Source: Phymatolithon calcareum (Eukaryota > Rhodophyta > Florideophyceae > Hapalidiales). From it: DNA of 64,000 nucleotides. This document shows positions 20,013 through 29,389 of this stretch, in pieces; position 1 is the stretch's first letter; every line of letters begins with the position of its first letter. The notes under the pieces are model-generated. The model ran no database searches. It was not told the DNA's origin and saw only the letters and a program-made list of their open reading frames with translations. The stretch covers positions 496,001 to 560,000 of the forward strand of contig OZ345360.1 of assembly GCA_977006965.1 (NCBI GenBank). The letters are read 5' to 3'. The translations under genes and the position numbers were made by a program.

Positions 20013-21596
20013 CTAATCGTTGGCTCCGGAGCCGGGCGTTACATTTTTTTTCTTATTCCCGGCTCCAAAAAGCATCACCATTAGTTGCTCGTGTCGCCGC
20101 TCTCTGGCGAGAAACTCCTCTTCTCGGGCCGCCCTCGTTTCCTCTCTCCGAGCTCTCTCTTCCTGTCGCTCAGATTCCCTTCGCGCTCTCTCATCCGCTC
20201 GCTCTTCTTCACGCCGCTGTCGATCTTCTTCACGGCGCACCTTCTCTTCAGCTCGTTCCTCTGCACGGGCTATGCGCTCTGCTTCCCTTCTTTCGCTTTC
20301 TTGCAGAAGTTGCAACCTAAAAATGGACATCACATCCCCATCGGAGGATTGCCCTGAATGCCCAGCACTCGACCGCCTCTGGACAATAGGGCGCGGAGAA
20401 GGTAATCGTGGCGAGTCCAGTGGGCTCTGCCGCACAGATGGGAGAGAGGCGGCTTGTGCCGCGCTCATGGCGACAGCACTGCGGGCGGCTCGTTGCAGAA
20501 CAGGAGTGGCATTTGCTCGTGATGAGCTCGGCAGTGGAACGGTCGCATTTTCATGGGCAAGGGACTCTGTACCGGCTCCTTCCTGTCCTGATTCATCGCC
20601 AGATTCCTCAGGGAGATCTCCGTCTTCGTCGTGGTCGTCGCCTGTACCTAGATCAGCGCGTTGATAAATAGCTGACTTGAGTCTCTTTGCTCTTCGAACT
20701 GCGGGGGGACAGTAGGCATCCCCAGTTGGAACCGAAACGCGGTGAAGAGCTGCGAACTTGCGTCTGATGCTAACGATAGATCGATCCATTTGAGGATATC
20801 GGATGTTATGTCTGTCGCGGACCATCTCCCATTCCATAGGCCCGGTCGGAAGAATTTCTTCAATGGCGTCTAGCATTGAATTAAGTTCTCTGTCGGTGAA
20901 TCCGTTTCCTCTTCGACCATTCGATACAGAGCTATTGCCGCGGCCAGTTCGTGATGTTCCTCTTCTGGAAGCTGCTCGCCCTCGCCCACGTGACGCAGCA
21001 CCGCGGCTACCAACATGAAATCCATAGCAATAGCCATATAGAGGACGCCTCAATCCAGCTTCAGTGTCAGCTGGGAACGGACGTGGCGAAGCCGAACTGG
21101 AAGGATACGGGAGAGGTGCAACGCTTCCAGAGTACGAAGAAGGACCAGCATTGCCGAGGTACGCTGCCGAAGCCGCATATCCACGGAGCGGTACAGAAGC
21201 CACATTTCCGGAAGCGGATTGTAGTGACGCATTGTTCATGGAGGGCATCCGAGAGGTGTTTTGGGAATACGGGGCGAGTTCCGAGTTGGGAGGGAACCGC
21301 GGAATTGCTGCAACTGGGAGCGGTGGAAGCAAGCGAGAAGCCGGAGCAAGAGGACTTGCTAAGGATATTCCTCCCCGTGGTGATCCAGGAAATCTTCGTG
21401 CGTGCTCATGGGGCTCGACCTCCGCAGAGGGCAAGTGCGGGGTCTGAACCGCAGCTACATTGGAAGAGCTTGATGGAACTGAAGTGGTGGAACTTGTATT
21501 TTGTCCTTGCGAAGCTTCTGTTGCGGCATCGCTTGGAGAAGAATTCGTGGGTACTGCTTGTGAAGCGGGGACCTGAATTGGTGATGCCATACTCAC
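20013..21596 (-). CDS. Harbinger second ORF: Myb/SANT-like (DUF6818-type) DNA-binding protein
   Basis: An intact 527-codon frame. About 200 Ser/Pro/Ala-rich residues come first, then an RG-rich patch (SRGRGRAASRRG). A compact domain at about 234-320 follows, with FTDRELNSMLDAIEEILP, EWEMVRDRHN, RSIVSIRRKFAAL and PPAVRRAKRLKSAI. This matches, from memory, the DUF6818 Myb/SANT-like domain of transposon-linked proteins. An acidic stretch (GDDHDEDGDLPEESGDES) follows, then a long Glu/Arg coiled coil (about 430-505). In Harbinger elements such a protein binds the transposon ends and brings in the transposase. The reverse strand is also open over 20020-20664 because of the repetitive Glu/Arg codons; that is a shadow. 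Confidence 0.75.
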   Translation of the reverse strand: MSMASPIQVPASQAVPTNSSPSDAATEASQGQNTSSTTSVPSSSSNVAAVQTPHLPSAEVEPHEHARRFPGSPRGGISLASPLAPASRLLPPLPVAAIPRFPPNSELAPYSQNTSRMPSMNNASLQSASGNVASVPLRGYAASAAYLGNAGPSSYSGSVAPLPYPSSSASPRPFPADTEAGLRRPLYGYCYGFHVGSRGAASRGRGRAASRRGTSRTGRGNSSVSNGRRGNGFTDRELNSMLDAIEEILPTGPMEWEMVRDRHNIRYPQMDRSIVSIRRKFAALHRVSVPTGDAYCPPAVRRAKRLKSAIYQRADLGTGDDHDEDGDLPEESGDESGQEGAGTESLAHENATVPLPSSSRANATPVLQRAARSAVAMSAAQAASLPSVRQSPLDSPRLPSPRPIVQRRSSAGHSGQSSDGDVMSIFRLQLLQESERREAERIARAEERAEEKVRREEDRQRREEERADERARRESERQEERARREETRAAREEEFLARERRHEQLMVMLFGAGNKKKNVTPGSGAND

Positions 21597-22337
21597 TCAC
21601 CGTTTTGCTTTTTGCCCCAATTGGAAATAGAACGATCTCTTATTAACTATTGTTTTCTCTCCAGTATTAACAAGTCGATGTGTAATCAACCTCAACTTGG
21701 CGCGTTGTAATTTTTCTGCTGCATTCCTCAATTTGCCGTTTTATTATTTTGAAGATGGACAGGACTTGAAGATTTCAAAGTGCGACAGCTTGGTGGTCTT
21801 CTTCAAAAGATTTCAGACCGTCATTCAAGCTTTTCAAGAACAGTCTTCTTGCTTACGGTCACTTAAGCCGCCCACGAGACTGTGCGTACAAGCTAGAAAT
21901 TCGTTTCATCTGAACACGACCGGTTGAACAAGCTTGACAGCCCGAATAACTTGTTAAGAAGTTTACTTGCCACTCTCGCCGATTTACTTTTGCAACGTTA
22001 CGAAAGAGGACAACTCCACGAGAGCTTCTCAAGCGCCTCAAGATCCAGCTAGAATATTATTACGTACTTGCATAGCATGGACAAGGATCTACTCTTCGAA
22101 GCTGCAGCGCATCTTTCTGATCACCCATGGATGAAGTGCATGAGGCAAATCACTGCACTACTCCGACTGAGAGAAACGCGCCGTAGCGAAAATGATAGAA
22201 ATGTGTCGTACAACACATTTGGTTCACAGAGGGAAGCTCTATGACCAAATGTCGCGCGATTTGCACATTTTGCGTGTCACAAATCGAGGACACGAGACAA
22301 ATGCACCGTGGCGTGACGACGCATTTTGTGCATTTTA

Positions 22338-22356
22338 TCATTTTCAGGAGCGACCC
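22338..22356 (-). repeat. Harbinger right TIR
   Basis: On the minus strand this reads gggtcgctcctgaaaatga. It is followed by the AGT target duplication. Confidence 0.85.
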
Positions 22357-22413
22357 AGTAGCGTTCGTTTAGATAGATACGCCCGGACCCCCGAACCTCA
22401 AGCTTAGCTAAGG

Positions 22414-22698
22414 TCAAGGCAAAAAATAACAAAAACACGAACGAATAAACACCAATACTTTATCTAGACCAACCTCAACACATATGATAAGCGTACGGCC
22501 ACTCAGAGCGACCTGGTTTCGAAATTCTTGATGGAACGTGTCCACAACAGTGTTCTCGCCCTCTACAGTCTCGAGCGGCAATTGCCTCACTGTCTCTTTG
22601 CAAGATACGCAGAGAAACAGGATGCAGTATAATGCTACAACCACGAGAGTCCTTACCATCCGTGATGGATGACTTGTTGGCTGAGTTTTTAGTACCAT
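22414..22698 (-). CDS. Possible small secreted protein
   Basis: A 94-codon frame; an internal Met at 22659 would give a strong signal-peptide-like start (MVRTLVVVALYCILFLCVSC). The remainder has no recognised domain. It lies between the Harbinger element and the Fanzor locus, divergent from the latter. It may be chance; treat as tentative. Confidence 0.25.
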   Translation of the reverse strand: MVLKTQPTSHPSRMVRTLVVVALYCILFLCVSCKETVRQLPLETVEGENTVVDTFHQEFRNQVALSGRTLIICVEVGLDKVLVFIRSCFCYFLP

Positions 22699-23038
22699 CT
22701 ATATTAAGTCCACGTCAATGCTTACCTACCGAAGCTACACTCGACCACACCACACTCCACAACCGAACCACATGGACGAACCTCCCGGCGATGGTGATGG
22801 CGATGGTGTGTCGAAGAAGAAACGGCGCACCATGGCCTCAAACAACGAACTCCAATACTTCGCATCGATACGCAAAATCCCGAAGGCGAATCGACAGACA
22901 AGGGCGATGACAATCACTTCCCCCGCGGACGCCTGCATTCGAAGCGATATTCAGAACCGGGATATGCTGCTCCAAGTCATAGACCGGCACGCGAAGTCCT
23001 CGGAGCGCTCCGCCATATTGTTTCCTTGTACCTTAATG

Positions 23039-23129
23039 TCCTCGCCGACGACAAGCCTGCTGACATTGCGCACAATCTGGTCAAAGACCAGATTGTGCGC
23101 AATGTCAGCAGGCTTGTCGTCGGCGAGGA
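23039..23129. repeat. Perfect 44-bp palindrome with 3-nt spacer inside the Fanzor 5' region
   Basis: Arms 23039-23082 and 23086-23129 are exact reverse complements around AAA. Because of this, both strands read the same peptide run (LADDKPADIAHNLV and DQIVRNVSRLVVGE). It would form a very stable hairpin or cruciform. Confidence 0.95.
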
Positions 23130-23182
23130 GTCGCACAGGTTCGATATCGCTGTTGTTCCATCTTCTTTGAGCGTCAGCACGT

Positions 23183-23273
23183 CTTTGAGGGAAGTTCGAA
23201 AAGGAGTCGATGACTGACTGCTGCACTGGGTTCTCCTCCAAGTATTCGACTCCTTTTTGAACTTCCCTGAAAG
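23183..23273. repeat. Second inverted repeat, 28-bp arms, 35-bp loop
   Basis: Arms 23183-23210 and 23246-23273 pair with 2 mismatches. It lies just 3' of the perfect palindrome, so two fold-back duplications sit side by side. Confidence 0.85.
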
Positions 23274-24236
23274 ATGCGTCTCCACCTCGCTGTCTTCGCA
23301 AATGTTGACAGTCCTGAAAAGGCACCTCTCCGAAAAATTTAGCCACCAATCACTTTTACATTTAAAGTGCATCTTGGCCCAGAGGCTTCACCATGTGGCG
23401 ATCAATTTTGACACTTTCCAAATGGATATACAAAAAGCCAGCACAGTGGTGCTTGATTGCTGTACGACCTCGGATGGCGATCACCCGATCGAATTAATTT
23501 CAAAATTTTGTGATCCTGAACGTCTTAAACAGTGGCCGGAACCGCTGCTCGACGTCACCCAAGAATACCGACAAGAATTGAGCCCAATGCGCAAACCGCC
23601 GAAAAAGAGCAAGACCACGACGCCGCCGGAAGAGTTAGACAACTTCCAGTACCAGCAGAAGACCAATTTTGCCTGCATGTTACGACTGACGCACATCTTC
23701 AGGGAACTAGATGCTGCGGTTTTGGAAAATAAACGCCAAGTCTTGGAGTACGTCAACAGTCGACAACCTATGGTTAAGCTCTCGTCGTCCAAGGAGGGCT
23801 ATCAAGTTCAGATGCCTCGGAGTGCCTTGATTCTACGTCCAGAGTGGTTGGATAATGACGCTCTTTTCGAACCTAATGACGGACACCGACTCGTGAAAAT
23901 GGTCAACCTGTGCTGGGAGGCACTTCTCGGCAGTCGAACATTCCCCGGGTTTTACATGGTATCTCCACCGTATGCGTTGCTGCCCAAATTTGGACTTACC
24001 AGAGCGTTCGTCCAGTACGACCGCGAGTCACTCATCACGTTGCTCAACAGTGTTGGCGTTCCTCATCTTCCTCGGAATTCGAGGATTTGGTGAACCTCTT
24101 GTTTTAACTTTTATACCAACGAAACCATCGAAAGGAATATCGATGTTCCACGGAAGGCCTCGGGCAAATCACGAAACCATCGCCAGAAAGTGCTCAAACT
24201 GAGACGCCGACTGCGGAAGGGCATATCTTTGCTCTC

Positions 24237-26140
24237 GTCCGGAACTTGTCCGTCAGAACCACAGGACACATCTTCGCCAAAGCCCGAATCAGCTTCTTCC
24301 GCGGATTCCGCTTTTCTCAAACCTGTACTGAGCATTGCCGAAGAAAATGACCCGGGGACGACCGTACAGCTCCTTCTTCTTTCGCCTCTTCTGTTTGGCC
24401 CTTCAACCTCCGCAGCTCTACTTGTTCCTCGTCGTAACAATAAGGAGGATGCAAGGTGATGGATCGCTCTTTGTCCGGCACGGAACCGCGCGCAAATCTT
24501 TTGCGTCGCCGCAGCTGACTTAGAAGCTCTTCCATCATCTCGGGCAACGTCTCGTGCACAAGCTTGGCGTACGCTCGCGCTTTCCCCCGCCTCCTTCAGC
24601 GTCACGTCGCTGAATCGCTGCACGGCAGCTTGATAGGCAGGGACGTTTTCTAGCCTCTTCTTTTTCGAAATTCTGCGAATGGATGGACAGGTTGTCACGA
24701 CGGTACCTCTTGGTCGGAAAGCTGGTACCAAACTGCGCGAATGCAAACGACTTGAAGTCCCCGACCGGTAAATGGATTGTTCCTCTTGCCGTCGTGGCCA
24801 CTTCGACCAGACCGGGGTCGAGACCGATAGCGATGATGTCGCCCTTGATGACTCCGGGAACCGGTTTCTCGCCATTGAACACTCCCTTCGTGTGCTTCTT
24901 GACGTCGTACTTGTCCGTGATCGCGCGGTAACCCTTCTTCTCAAGCACGTCAAGACCGGTGGGCACTCGGCTTTCCCGCGTGTCTTCTACTGTGGCCAAG
25001 ACGACCTTCACTTGCAGGCCGTCGGTCGTTACGGAGTTAACTAACCACGGTATGGGCATCGAAGGGTCCCTTTTGTGCTTCTCGTACATCCGTTTGTTGA
25101 GCGTCCAGGCACTTGACGAGAGCACAGGTATGCCCTTCCGCAGTTGGCGTCTCAGTTTGAGCACTTTCCGGCGACGCTTTCGTGATTTGCCCGAGGCCTT
25201 CCGTGGAACATCGATATTCCGTCGCACTTTTTCGGTTGTATATACCTGTGCTTTCGTCAAGTGCCTGGACGCTCAACAAACGGATGTACGAGAAGCACAA
25301 AGGGGACCCTTCGATGCCCATACCGTGGTTAGTTAACTCCGTAACGACCGACGGCCTGCAAGTGAAGGTCGTCTTGGCCACAGTAGAAGACACGCGGGAA
25401 AGCCGAGTGCCCACCGGTCTTGACGTGCTTGAGAAGAAGGGTTACCGCGCGATCACGGACAAGTACGACGTCAAGAAGCACACGAAGGGAGTGTTCAATG
25501 GCGAGAAACCGGTTCCCGGAGTCATCAAGGGCGACATCATCGCTATCGGTCTCGACCCCGGTCTGGTCGAAGTGGCCACGACGGCAAGAGGAACAATCCA
25601 TTTACCGGTCGGGGACTTCAAGTCGTTTGCATTCGCGCAGTTTGGTACCAGCTTTCCGACCAAGAGGTACCGTCGTGACAACCTGTCCATCCATTCGCAG
25701 AATTTCGAAAAAGAAGAGGCTAGAAAACGTCCCTGCCTATCAAGCTGCCGTGCAGCGATTCAGCGACGTGACGCTGAAGGAGGCGGGGGAAAGCGCGAGC
25801 GTACGCCAAGCTTGTGCACGAGACGTTGCCCGAGATGATGGAAGAGCTTCTAAGTCAGCTGCGGCGACGCAAAAGATTTGCGCGCGGTTCCGTGCCGGAC
25901 AAAGAGCGATCCATCACCTTGCATCCTCCTTATTGTTACGACGAGGAACAAGTAGAGCTGCGGAGGTTGAAGGGCCAAACAGAAGAGGCGAAAGAAGAAG
26001 GAGCTGTACGGTCGTCCCCGGGTCATTTTCTTCGGCAATGCTCAGTACAGGTTTTGGAAAAGCGGACCTACTCCGCGGAAGAAGCTGATTCGGGCTTTGG
26101 CGAAGATGTGTCCTGTGGTTCTAACGGACGAGTTCCGGAC
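24237..26140. repeat. Large inverted repeat (about 0.9-kb arms, 110-bp spacer) within Fanzor
   Basis: The left arm 24237-25131 is the reverse complement of the right arm 25242-26140, nearly identical, with a few substitutions and about 4 bp of net length difference. Translations of both arms agree over hundreds of residues; seen differences include KHKRD/KHKGD and TDKFRTR/TDEFRTS. The spacer (25132-25241) holds a further copy of the N-terminal segment RNIDVPRKASGKSR, read on the minus strand as the start of the left-arm Fanzor. The + strand copy of that segment is at 24131-24236. Confidence 0.95.
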
Positions 26141-26345
26141 GTCTGCACGTTGTCATGGATGTGGGAAGGCTATGCAAAAGGGTAAAGGTTTTCGTGTGCT
26201 ACACTGTCCAAACAGTGCACCGGGCGAGAACTCCTGCAGCGTGGGCGACATTGACAGGGACGTGAACGCCGCGCGCAATATAGGAACATGTGGTGTCAAC
26301 ATGCTTTTAGGAAAAGAGCGTCCGAAGTATCTGTCTAGGTCGTAG

Positions 26346-26792
26346 TCGTCCCACTATTTTTTCTGTTTATTAGCTGGCATGCATAAGTATGTCTGGTGCC
26401 TCTACCGTGTTCATACGGGTTGCTCTTAACTCTTTTTTACAAGGGGAACAATACTGTTGCCTTTACAGGGCAATAAACAGCTCTTCGTGCTAGCATATTC
26501 TTATACTGCGCATGGAAGAGATGATCACACGGGATGCAGGGTATTCGAAGAGAGGAGTTTTGACGATTGCACAGGAACCCAAGTCGCGATGTTTTGCGCG
26601 CTTCTCCTGTAGTCTAACGAACTTGAAATTTCGCATTGTTCAAAAGCCCAGACAGTATTGTTTTACTGTACCGGCCTTCGTCCTTCGCCCGTGCTTAAAT
26701 TTTAAGAACGCCTAGACTACAGTACTACTTTCTTCTAAATACCAACTTCGGTAGGATACAGTAGTAAGGAGTCAACTTAACCCAACGAAACG
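26346..26792. other. Fanzor 3' flank; possible guide-RNA end, otherwise no gene seen
   Basis: Non-coding, with an AATAAA-like signal at about 26471. In TnpB/Fanzor elements the guide RNA is commonly encoded at or beyond one end of the ORF, so this stretch is where one would look. I see no clear terminal element or repeat to prove it. A short frame at 26512-26715 has no features. Confidence 0.3.
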
Positions 26793-27587
26793 CTATCTTG
26801 ACGTCTCAACCTCGGCGGGGGGTCCAACAAATGCCGCCAGCCTCGTCGCAACAGCACCTGTCACGCGCTTTTCCAATTCTCCGAAAAAGCCGCTCTCCGC
26901 CGACGCAACAACAAGAACAGCACCCGCATCTCCGACCGGATAGCATGCCACACTTCGCACTGTCTCTTCAAGGAATGGAAACTGCTCGTTGCCGGCGACA
27001 TTAATAATTTCCTTTTCGCGCAGCTGCGAAACTCGCTGCACAATTTCGCCCCTTTCACCATCCGATTGCACCAGATCTCCTTCAGAGCGCAGAACAGCTC
27101 CATTAGCGCCGATCATCATTGCGCTTACCGCCCCGAGATCTGACAGCATCGCAAAGGCCCATGACAGCTCCTCACGGCGTCGCTCTTCCGCGTCGGCGAC
27201 CAGGTCTGGGATAGCCTGTGTGGCTTGAACGGCTGGCTTCGATCGGGGTACCACATTGTGTGAAGAAAATGACGCTGAGCGCGGAACACTGCGAGAACCG
27301 CCCATCAGGCCCAGAATGCCCTCATCTGGCTTCGGTGCTGATGCAGTATTAGATGACATGGGAGGTGCACCGGCTGAATCAGCGGTTCTTTCAGCTTGTT
27401 TTGTTCCAATTGCTCGCGCTAAATAAACGGCGCCGCCAGCAATTGTTAGCAATGCGGCCCCTTGCACTAGCAGCTCACCCCCGCTCACCTCCATTCGTGG
27501 ACGGCGAGCTCGACGCGCGCATTGCGGAGCCCGTGTCACCCCTTTACAAGGAAGACCGCGCGATAGCGCGAAGGCGGGTATCATCAT
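26793..27587 (-). CDS. Plastid CCB2/CCB4-like factor for cytochrome b6 haem attachment
   Basis: A 264-residue protein. The N-terminus (about 1-30) is basic, Ala/Arg-rich and acid-free, fitting a plastid transit peptide. A TM segment lies at about 39-62 (LLVQGAALLTIAGGAVYL). The C-terminal domain (about 130-258) resembles the CCB2/CCB4 (HCF208) family: RRREELSWAFAML, VSAMMIGANGAVLRS, NEQFPFLEETVRSVACYP and GAVLVVASAESGFF. In plants and green algae CCB proteins form the thylakoid machinery that attaches haem c(i) to cytochrome b6. The family call is by pattern and moderate. It is divergent from the EPSP synthase gene across a 287-bp spacer. Confidence 0.55.
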   Translation of the reverse strand: MMIPAFALSRGLPCKGVTRAPQCARRARRPRMEVSGGELLVQGAALLTIAGGAVYLARAIGTKQAERTADSAGAPPMSSNTASAPKPDEGILGLMGGSRSVPRSASFSSHNVVPRSKPAVQATQAIPDLVADAEERRREELSWAFAMLSDLGAVSAMMIGANGAVLRSEGDLVQSDGERGEIVQRVSQLREKEIINVAGNEQFPFLEETVRSVACYPVGDAGAVLVVASAESGFFGELEKRVTGAVATRLAAFVGPPAEVETSR

Positions 27588-27714
27588 CTGTATGGTTGCT
27601 GAACTGATTTGTCTCGAGACCCGCGCTCCAAACGACTGGCGAAGTCGATGCCCAGGATCACCGTTGACGGCGATGTCATCATCCGGATATCGAGATCAAC
27701 TTTTGAGATTGAGG

Positions 27715-27739
27715 TGATCATACGTAATTACTATGATCA
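27715..27739. promoter_or_regulatory. Spaced palindrome in the divergent promoter region
   Basis: TGATCATA ... TATGATCA, 8-bp arms with a 9-bp spacer. This is the kind of dyad a dimeric DNA-binding protein could use; no factor can be named. Confidence 0.4.
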
Positions 27740-27783
27740 TTTTAATTAGAAGTGGTTAAGCGTAATTCGTGGTTCTCACGGTT

Positions 27784-27839
27784 CTCACACTTTCTGCGAG
27801 AAAATGCTCGTGTCAGCATTTCCTCGGAGAAAGTGTGAG
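27784..27839. promoter_or_regulatory. Imperfect 25-bp hairpin upstream of the EPSP synthase gene
   Basis: Arms 27784-27808 and 27815-27839 pair with about 4 mismatches around a 6-nt loop. It ends 36 bp before the first Met of the EPSPS frame, so it is probably in the 5' UTR or core promoter. Confidence 0.55.
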
Positions 27840-27874
27840 CACCCAGTGAACATGAGATCCATGCATCATACTGT

Positions 27875-29389
27875 GTGCACCTCAATCGATACAGATTTGC
27901 GATGCCTCGCATTGCGAGTCCCATCGTTGGGGAGCTGGATCACATGACAATGGCCTTCACAGGGACCTTCGTCCCGCGCTGGGAGCCGGCCCAAATTCGT
28001 AGTGGGATCTCATCTATTCGTAGTCTTCCCAGCTTTTCCCGCCCGCGGAATGTCAGAACAGTCATGGTCGCCCAGCCTGCACCCGTCGATGCGCTAGCAC
28101 TACCCCCGATTCCGCTTCTGTCTGGGCTTATCGATCTACCGGGCTCGAAGAGCCTTTCAAACCGAATTCTATTGCTGGCAGCACTGAGCACTGGAACCAC
28201 GACAATATCAAATCTGCTCGATTCCGACGACGTACGCTACATGAAGGAGGCGTTAACTGTGCTCGGAGTAGCCCACGAAACGACAGAAACCGGTGCCACG
28301 GTCGTGACTGGGTGCGCAGGTTCATTTCCAGTCAAGGATGCATCGCTATTTCTCGGTAACGCCGGAACCGCGATGCGCCCGCTCTCGGCCGCCCTCGCCG
28401 CTCAGCACGGCCCTGGACAATACGTGCTTGACGGCACGCCGCGCATGCGTGAGCGACCCATCAAGGATCTTTCTGATGCGCTGCTGCAGCTCGGCGCACA
28501 GGTGGAGTGCTCCGAGCTTGGATGCCCGCCAGTGAATGTGCGGCTGTGTGACGGTGGATTGCCAGGTGGACACGCGACCGTCCGTGGAAATATTAGCTCG
28601 CAGTATTTGTCTGCTCTGCTTATGGCGGCGCCGCTTGCAGCGGGCGATGTGACCATCGAGGTAGTTGGCACGCTTGTGTCTGTGCCGTATGTGGAGTTGA
28701 CGGTGGAGTTGATGCGACGCTTTGGTGTAAAAGTGGAAGTGAGCGAAGCATACGATGAATTTCTGATCAGGGCGGGACAGCACTACATCTCCCCGGGCAA
28801 TGCGTTTGTCGAAGGGGACGCATCCTCCGCCAGCTACTTTCTCGCCGGAGCTGCTATCACCGGTGGTCCGGTTACGGTGTCCGGATGTGGCAGTGAGTCG
28901 ATCCAGGGCGATGTAGACTTTGCCCGTGTGCTGGGCATGATGGGCGCGAACGTGGAGTGGGAACCAACCAGAATTCGAGTCTCGCGTGACGTCGCCGTCC
29001 CGCTTCGAGGTGTCGATGTGGACGCTGGGAATATCCCCGATGCTGCTATGAGTCTTGCCACCACGGCGCTATTTGCGGAGGGACAAACAAAGATTCGTAA
29101 CGTGTACAACTGGCGCGTGAAGGAGACGGAGCGGATGAAGGCTATTGTGACAGAGTTGCGCAAGCTTGGTGCTGAAGTCGAAGAAGGATATGATTACTGC
29201 GTGATCAATCCGCCGGATCGCGTTGTGGAGAACGTCGAGATCGAGACGTATGATGATCATCGTATGGCTATGGCATTCTCACTCGTTGCATGTGGAGGTG
29301 TTCCGGTAACTATTCTTGATCCTAAGTGCACGGCCAAGACTTTCCCAACTTATTTTGAGGAGCTTGCGAGAATGTCGTCATCAGCGTAA
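27875..29389 (+). CDS. aroA: 5-enolpyruvylshikimate-3-phosphate synthase (class I), plastid precursor
   Basis: Sixth step of the shikimate pathway: shikimate-3-phosphate plus phosphoenolpyruvate gives EPSP, leading to aromatic amino acids in the plastid. The 504 residues include a ~75-residue N-terminal extension poor in acids (transit peptide) and a complete two-domain enzyme. Signatures are [10 protein letters not shown] (88-97), [13 protein letters not shown] (158-170, the PEP/glyphosate-contact loop with the ordinary Gly and Pro), [10 protein letters not shown] (186-195), [39 protein letters not shown] and [14 protein letters not shown] near the end. It is intron-less and intact. Alternative starts are the Mets at 27902 and 27944; the first gives the longer leader. 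It is a single-enzyme gene, not part of a fungal AROM-type fusion. Confidence 0.97.
   Translation: MHLNRYRFAMPRIASPIVGELDHMTMAFTGTFVPRWEPAQIRSGISSIRSLPSFSRPRNVRTVMVAQPAPVDALALPPIPLLSGLIDLPGSKSLSNRILLLAALSTGTTTISNLLDSDDVRYMKEALTVLGVAHETTETGATVVTGCAGSFPVKDASLFLGNAGTAMRPLSAALAAQHGPGQYVLDGTPRMRERPIKDLSDALLQLGAQVECSELGCPPVNVRLCDGGLPGGHATVRGNISSQYLSALLMAAPLAAGDVTIEVVGTLVSVPYVELTVELMRRFGVKVEVSEAYDEFLIRAGQHYISPGNAFVEGDASSASYFLAGAAITGGPVTVSGCGSESIQGDVDFARVLGMMGANVEWEPTRIRVSRDVAVPLRGVDVDAGNIPDAAMSLATTALFAEGQTKIRNVYNWRVKETERMKAIVTELRKLGAEVEEGYDYCVINPPDRVVENVEIETYDDHRMAMAFSLVACGGVPVTILDPKCTAKTFPTYFEELARMSSSA

Larger units (their letters stand above)
18037..22356 (+). mobile_element. Complete PIF/Harbinger-type DNA transposon (4,320 bp)
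   Basis: Bounded by terminal inverted repeats (18037-18055 and 22338-22356; 17 of 19 bases pair) that start GGG, as PIF/Harbinger termini often do. The 3-bp direct repeat AGT flanks it (18034-18036 and 22357-22359), the TSD length of this superfamily. Inside are a DDE_Tnp_4-type transposase on + and a Myb/SANT-like second ORF on -, arranged tail to tail. This two-gene layout is established for PIF/Harbinger, where both proteins are needed for movement. The transposase is broken, the second ORF is open. Confidence 0.88.
22772..26345 (+). pseudogene. Fanzor (eukaryotic TnpB-like RNA-guided nuclease) relic, internally inverted and duplicated
   Basis: Fanzors are eukaryotic relatives of IS200/605 TnpB, RuvC nucleases guided by an RNA from the element's end. 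The N-terminus starts at about 22772 (MDEPPGDGDG, then the NLS-like KKKRR). A long helical N-terminal region (about 23250-24093) ends at a TGA; the same frame continues to ERNIDVPRKASGKSR (24131-24175) and KLRRRLRKGISLLSS. From 24237 an inverted copy intervenes, and the + gene resumes at about 25242. There follow the RuvC-I Asp in DIIAIGLDPGLVEVATTA, FFGNAQYRFW, PVVLTDEFRTS, a four-Cys zinc finger (CHGC at about 26149-26160; CPN...C) and the RuvC-III Asp in DRDVNAARNI. The body changes frame at about 25690, 25795 and 26000. Key acids survive but the gene cannot be translated as one protein. The glutamate of TDEF may be the relocated RuvC-II residue reported for this family (from memory). Confidence 0.85.

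Noticed and set aside
20020-20664. 214-codon open frame on + opposite the Harbinger second ORF
   Set aside because: Ser/Arg/Leu-rich mirror of the Glu/Arg coiled-coil codons on the minus strand; no domain.
24111-24953. 280-codon minus-strand frame in the left Fanzor arm as a separate gene
   Set aside because: It is the wrong phase over most of its length, carrying true Fanzor sequence only around VPAYQAAVQRFSD; an identical frame exists in the other arm.
24237-26140. CRISPR-like or TnpB guide array in the inverted repeat
   Set aside because: There are only two arms, they are coding copies of one gene, and no regularly spaced short repeats occur. No CRISPR array was seen anywhere in the window.
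24237-26140. Inverted repeat as a pure assembly artefact
   Set aside because: Arms differ at several bases, an extra forward N-terminal fragment sits at the outer left edge, and the spacer has its own sequence. An artefact remains possible but is not the simplest reading.
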